DNA of 64,000 bases, from the NCBI RefSeq assembly GCF_003594915.1, contig NZ_QZCS01000003.1, positions 62,001-126,000 of the forward strand, given 5' to 3'. Under the pieces are notes generated by a model that did no database searches, had not been told where the DNA came from, and saw nothing but the letters and a program-made list of their open reading frames with translations. This document shows positions 62,744 to 64,000 of this stretch, piece after piece (position 1 is the first letter of the stretch; the number at the start of each line of letters is the position of its first letter). The translations under genes were made by a program, and so were the position numbers. The DNA is from Enterobacter chuandaensis. Lineage in GTDB: Bacteria > Pseudomonadota > Gammaproteobacteria > Enterobacterales > Enterobacteriaceae.

Positions 62744-64000
62744 TTACTCCTGTTTTGCAAGGGTGGTGTCGGTTTGCGTTACGGTGGCAGTTTCCGCCGC
62801 GCGGTACTGTTTATCCACGATACGCATAAAAGGCAGGTATAGCATGGCGCCGATCAGCAGGTTAATCAGCTGCATCACGCTGCCGCTCAGGTGCCCGGTG
62901 ACGATAAAGCCGCTGATGACCGGCGGCAGCGTCCAGGGGATAAACACCCCGGTGGTGACGGCGACAGCGCCAACCTTCATCGCCACGTACTGCACGGTGA
63001 CCAGCACCAGCGGCACCAGGTTGAACGGGATGAGCATGATCGGGTTCATGATCACCGGCAGGCCAAACAGAATTGGCTCGTTGATGTTAAACACCGACGC
63101 CCCGGCGCCGAGGCGCGCCACTTCACGCATGTTTTTACTGCGCGCGAAAATCAGCATCGCTATCACCAGCGACAGCGTGGCGCCCGCGCCGCCCATCCAG
63201 ATCATGTCAAAAAACTGTTCGGTAATGATGTGCGGCGGCGTCGTGCCCGCCTGAATCGCGGCGATGTTGTCGGTCTGGTTTTCCATCCACAGCGGACGAA
63301 TAATGCCGTTAATCATCGAGCCGGAGTTAATGCCCACTGACCAGAGAATGGTGATGCTGAAAACGGTCATCAGCGCACCAAAGTATGAGGTGCCGTAGTG
63401 GCGCACCGGCGTGGCAACCACTTCATAAATAAACTGATGGATGGTGTTGTAGTGGGTGTTTTCGAAGACGATGCGGATACCCAGTACCAGAATCATCACC
63501 AGCAGGGCCGGGATCAGCGCCGCGAAGGACTCCTGCACCGCAGGCGGCACGCCGTCCGGCATTTTAATGACCAGATTTTTGCGCTTCAGCCAGCAGAACA
63601 GCTCCGTCCAGAGCAGCGAGCCGATCATCGCCACGAACAATCCTTTGCTGCCAATCCATTCCACCGGAATAACGGTAATACCGCCGTTTTCCGCCACCTT
63701 AATAAACGGGGTCAGGATCAGAAACGCGACCAGCGCCAGGATGCCGCAGGAGATGCGGTCCTCGCCGTAGTGTTCCGCCAGGCGGAAGGCGACCAGGAAG
63801 CTAATGAACAGCGACATAGTGGAAAACACCGCGTTGAACGGGATTTCAATAATCGCGCTCCAGCTCTCACCAAAGGCCTGAGACATAAACTGCTGATAGG
63901 TTTGGTTCGGGAAAGAGGAGATCACCAGCAGGATGGAGCCGACGATAATAAACGGCATGAATGAAACATAGGCACCGCGAATGGCCCCGAGATGACGCTG
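62744..64000 (-). CDS. Lactose/cellobiose-family PTS EIIC component, 5'-truncated by the window
   Basis: 419 codons are visible and the frame runs off the right edge (RHLGAIRGAYVSFMPFIIVGS reads through 63956-63998), so the true start is outside. Eight or more membrane helices; FNINEPILFGLPVIMNP is the diagnostic NEP motif of CelB/ChbC-type EIIC, followed by IPWTLPPVISGF. It moves and phosphorylates a beta-linked di- or oligosaccharide together with EIIA and EIIB, neither of which is in the window. Linked operon genes point to an amino-sugar–asparagine conjugate rather than cellobiose. Confidence 0.88.
   Translation of the reverse strand, partial: QRHLGAIRGAYVSFMPFIIVGSILLVISSFPNQTYQQFMSQAFGESWSAIIEIPFNAVFSTMSLFISFLVAFRLAEHYGEDRISCGILALVAFLILTPFIKVAENGGITVIPVEWIGSKGLFVAMIGSLLWTELFCWLKRKNLVIKMPDGVPPAVQESFAALIPALLVMILVLGIRIVFENTHYNTIHQFIYEVVATPVRHYGTSYFGALMTVFSITILWSVGINSGSMINGIIRPLWMENQTDNIAAIQAGTTPPHIITEQFFDMIWMGGAGATLSLVIAMLIFARSKNMREVARLGAGASVFNINEPILFGLPVIMNPIMLIPFNLVPLVLVTVQYVAMKVGAVAVTTGVFIPWTLPPVISGFIVTGHLSGSVMQLINLLIGAMLYLPFMRIVDKQYRAAETATVTQTDTTLAKQE

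Overview
The window is a chromosomal segment of a member of the Enterobacteriaceae. The core genes run in the order known from the Escherichia coli yfhM–hda region (yfhM, pbpC, ndk, rlmN, rodZ, ispG, hisS, yfgM, bamB, der, yfgJ, xseA, guaB, guaA, yfgG, pdeF, ppx, ppk, purN, purM, upp, uraA, hda). The proteins are E. coli-like but not identical. GC-rich coding DNA, an ERIC element, REP-type palindromes, an iol cluster and a protealysin/emfourin pair fit Enterobacter or a close relative (Lelliottia, Leclercia). The species cannot be fixed from the window alone. No rRNA, tRNA, insertion sequence, integrase or CRISPR array was seen.

Layout. 1–14.96 kb: conserved housekeeping block on the + strand covering cell envelope (YfhM, PbpC, RodZ, BamB), isoprenoid synthesis (IspG), translation (RlmN, HisS, Der) and nucleotides (Ndk). 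15.2–19.6 kb: accessory genes lodged among core genes, namely a POT-family transporter, a Gfo/Idh/MocA oxidoreductase, and a protealysin-like M4 protease directly followed by its emfourin-type inhibitor. 19.6–24.4 kb: xseA diverging from guaBA, with an ERIC element inside the guaB–guaA spacer. 24.4–28.7 kb: a decaying accessory patch with a small DUF7661-like protein, a LysE-family exporter broken by an in-frame TGA, a GNAT acetyltransferase, a YcgJ-like secreted protein, and an SQR-like flavoprotein broken by a one-base frameshift beside a DUF1641 gene. A family of short hairpin repeats is scattered through it.

28.7–43.0 kb: a complete myo-inositol catabolic locus. An RpiR-type regulator diverges from iolA-iolD. 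A second unit follows: iolG, an ABC importer (binding protein, duplicated ATPase, permease), a second Gfo/Idh dehydrogenase, an IolC kinase fused to a DUF2090 aldolase domain, iolE and iolB. A shared 28-bp element precedes both units. 43.0–47.4 kb: a secreted alpha/beta hydrolase with a DUF6130 protein, an SDR, an MFS transporter and a LysR regulator. Together, 24.4–47.4 kb forms an insertion hot spot between guaA and yfgG.

47.4–60.3 kb: core genes again (yfgG, pdeF, ppx-ppk, purMN, upp-uraA, hda), interrupted by a BglA-like 6-phospho-beta-glucosidase with two identical palindromic operators. hda appears to start at CTG. 60.4–64.0 kb: a tightly packed minus-strand operon of a lactose/cellobiose-family PTS EIIC (cut by the window end), an N4-(beta-N-acetylglucosaminyl)-L-asparaginase-type Ntn hydrolase and an M17 aminopeptidase. 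This is the best candidate here for a little-described system, plausibly uptake and dismantling of an amino-sugar–asparagine or aspartyl-peptide conjugate.
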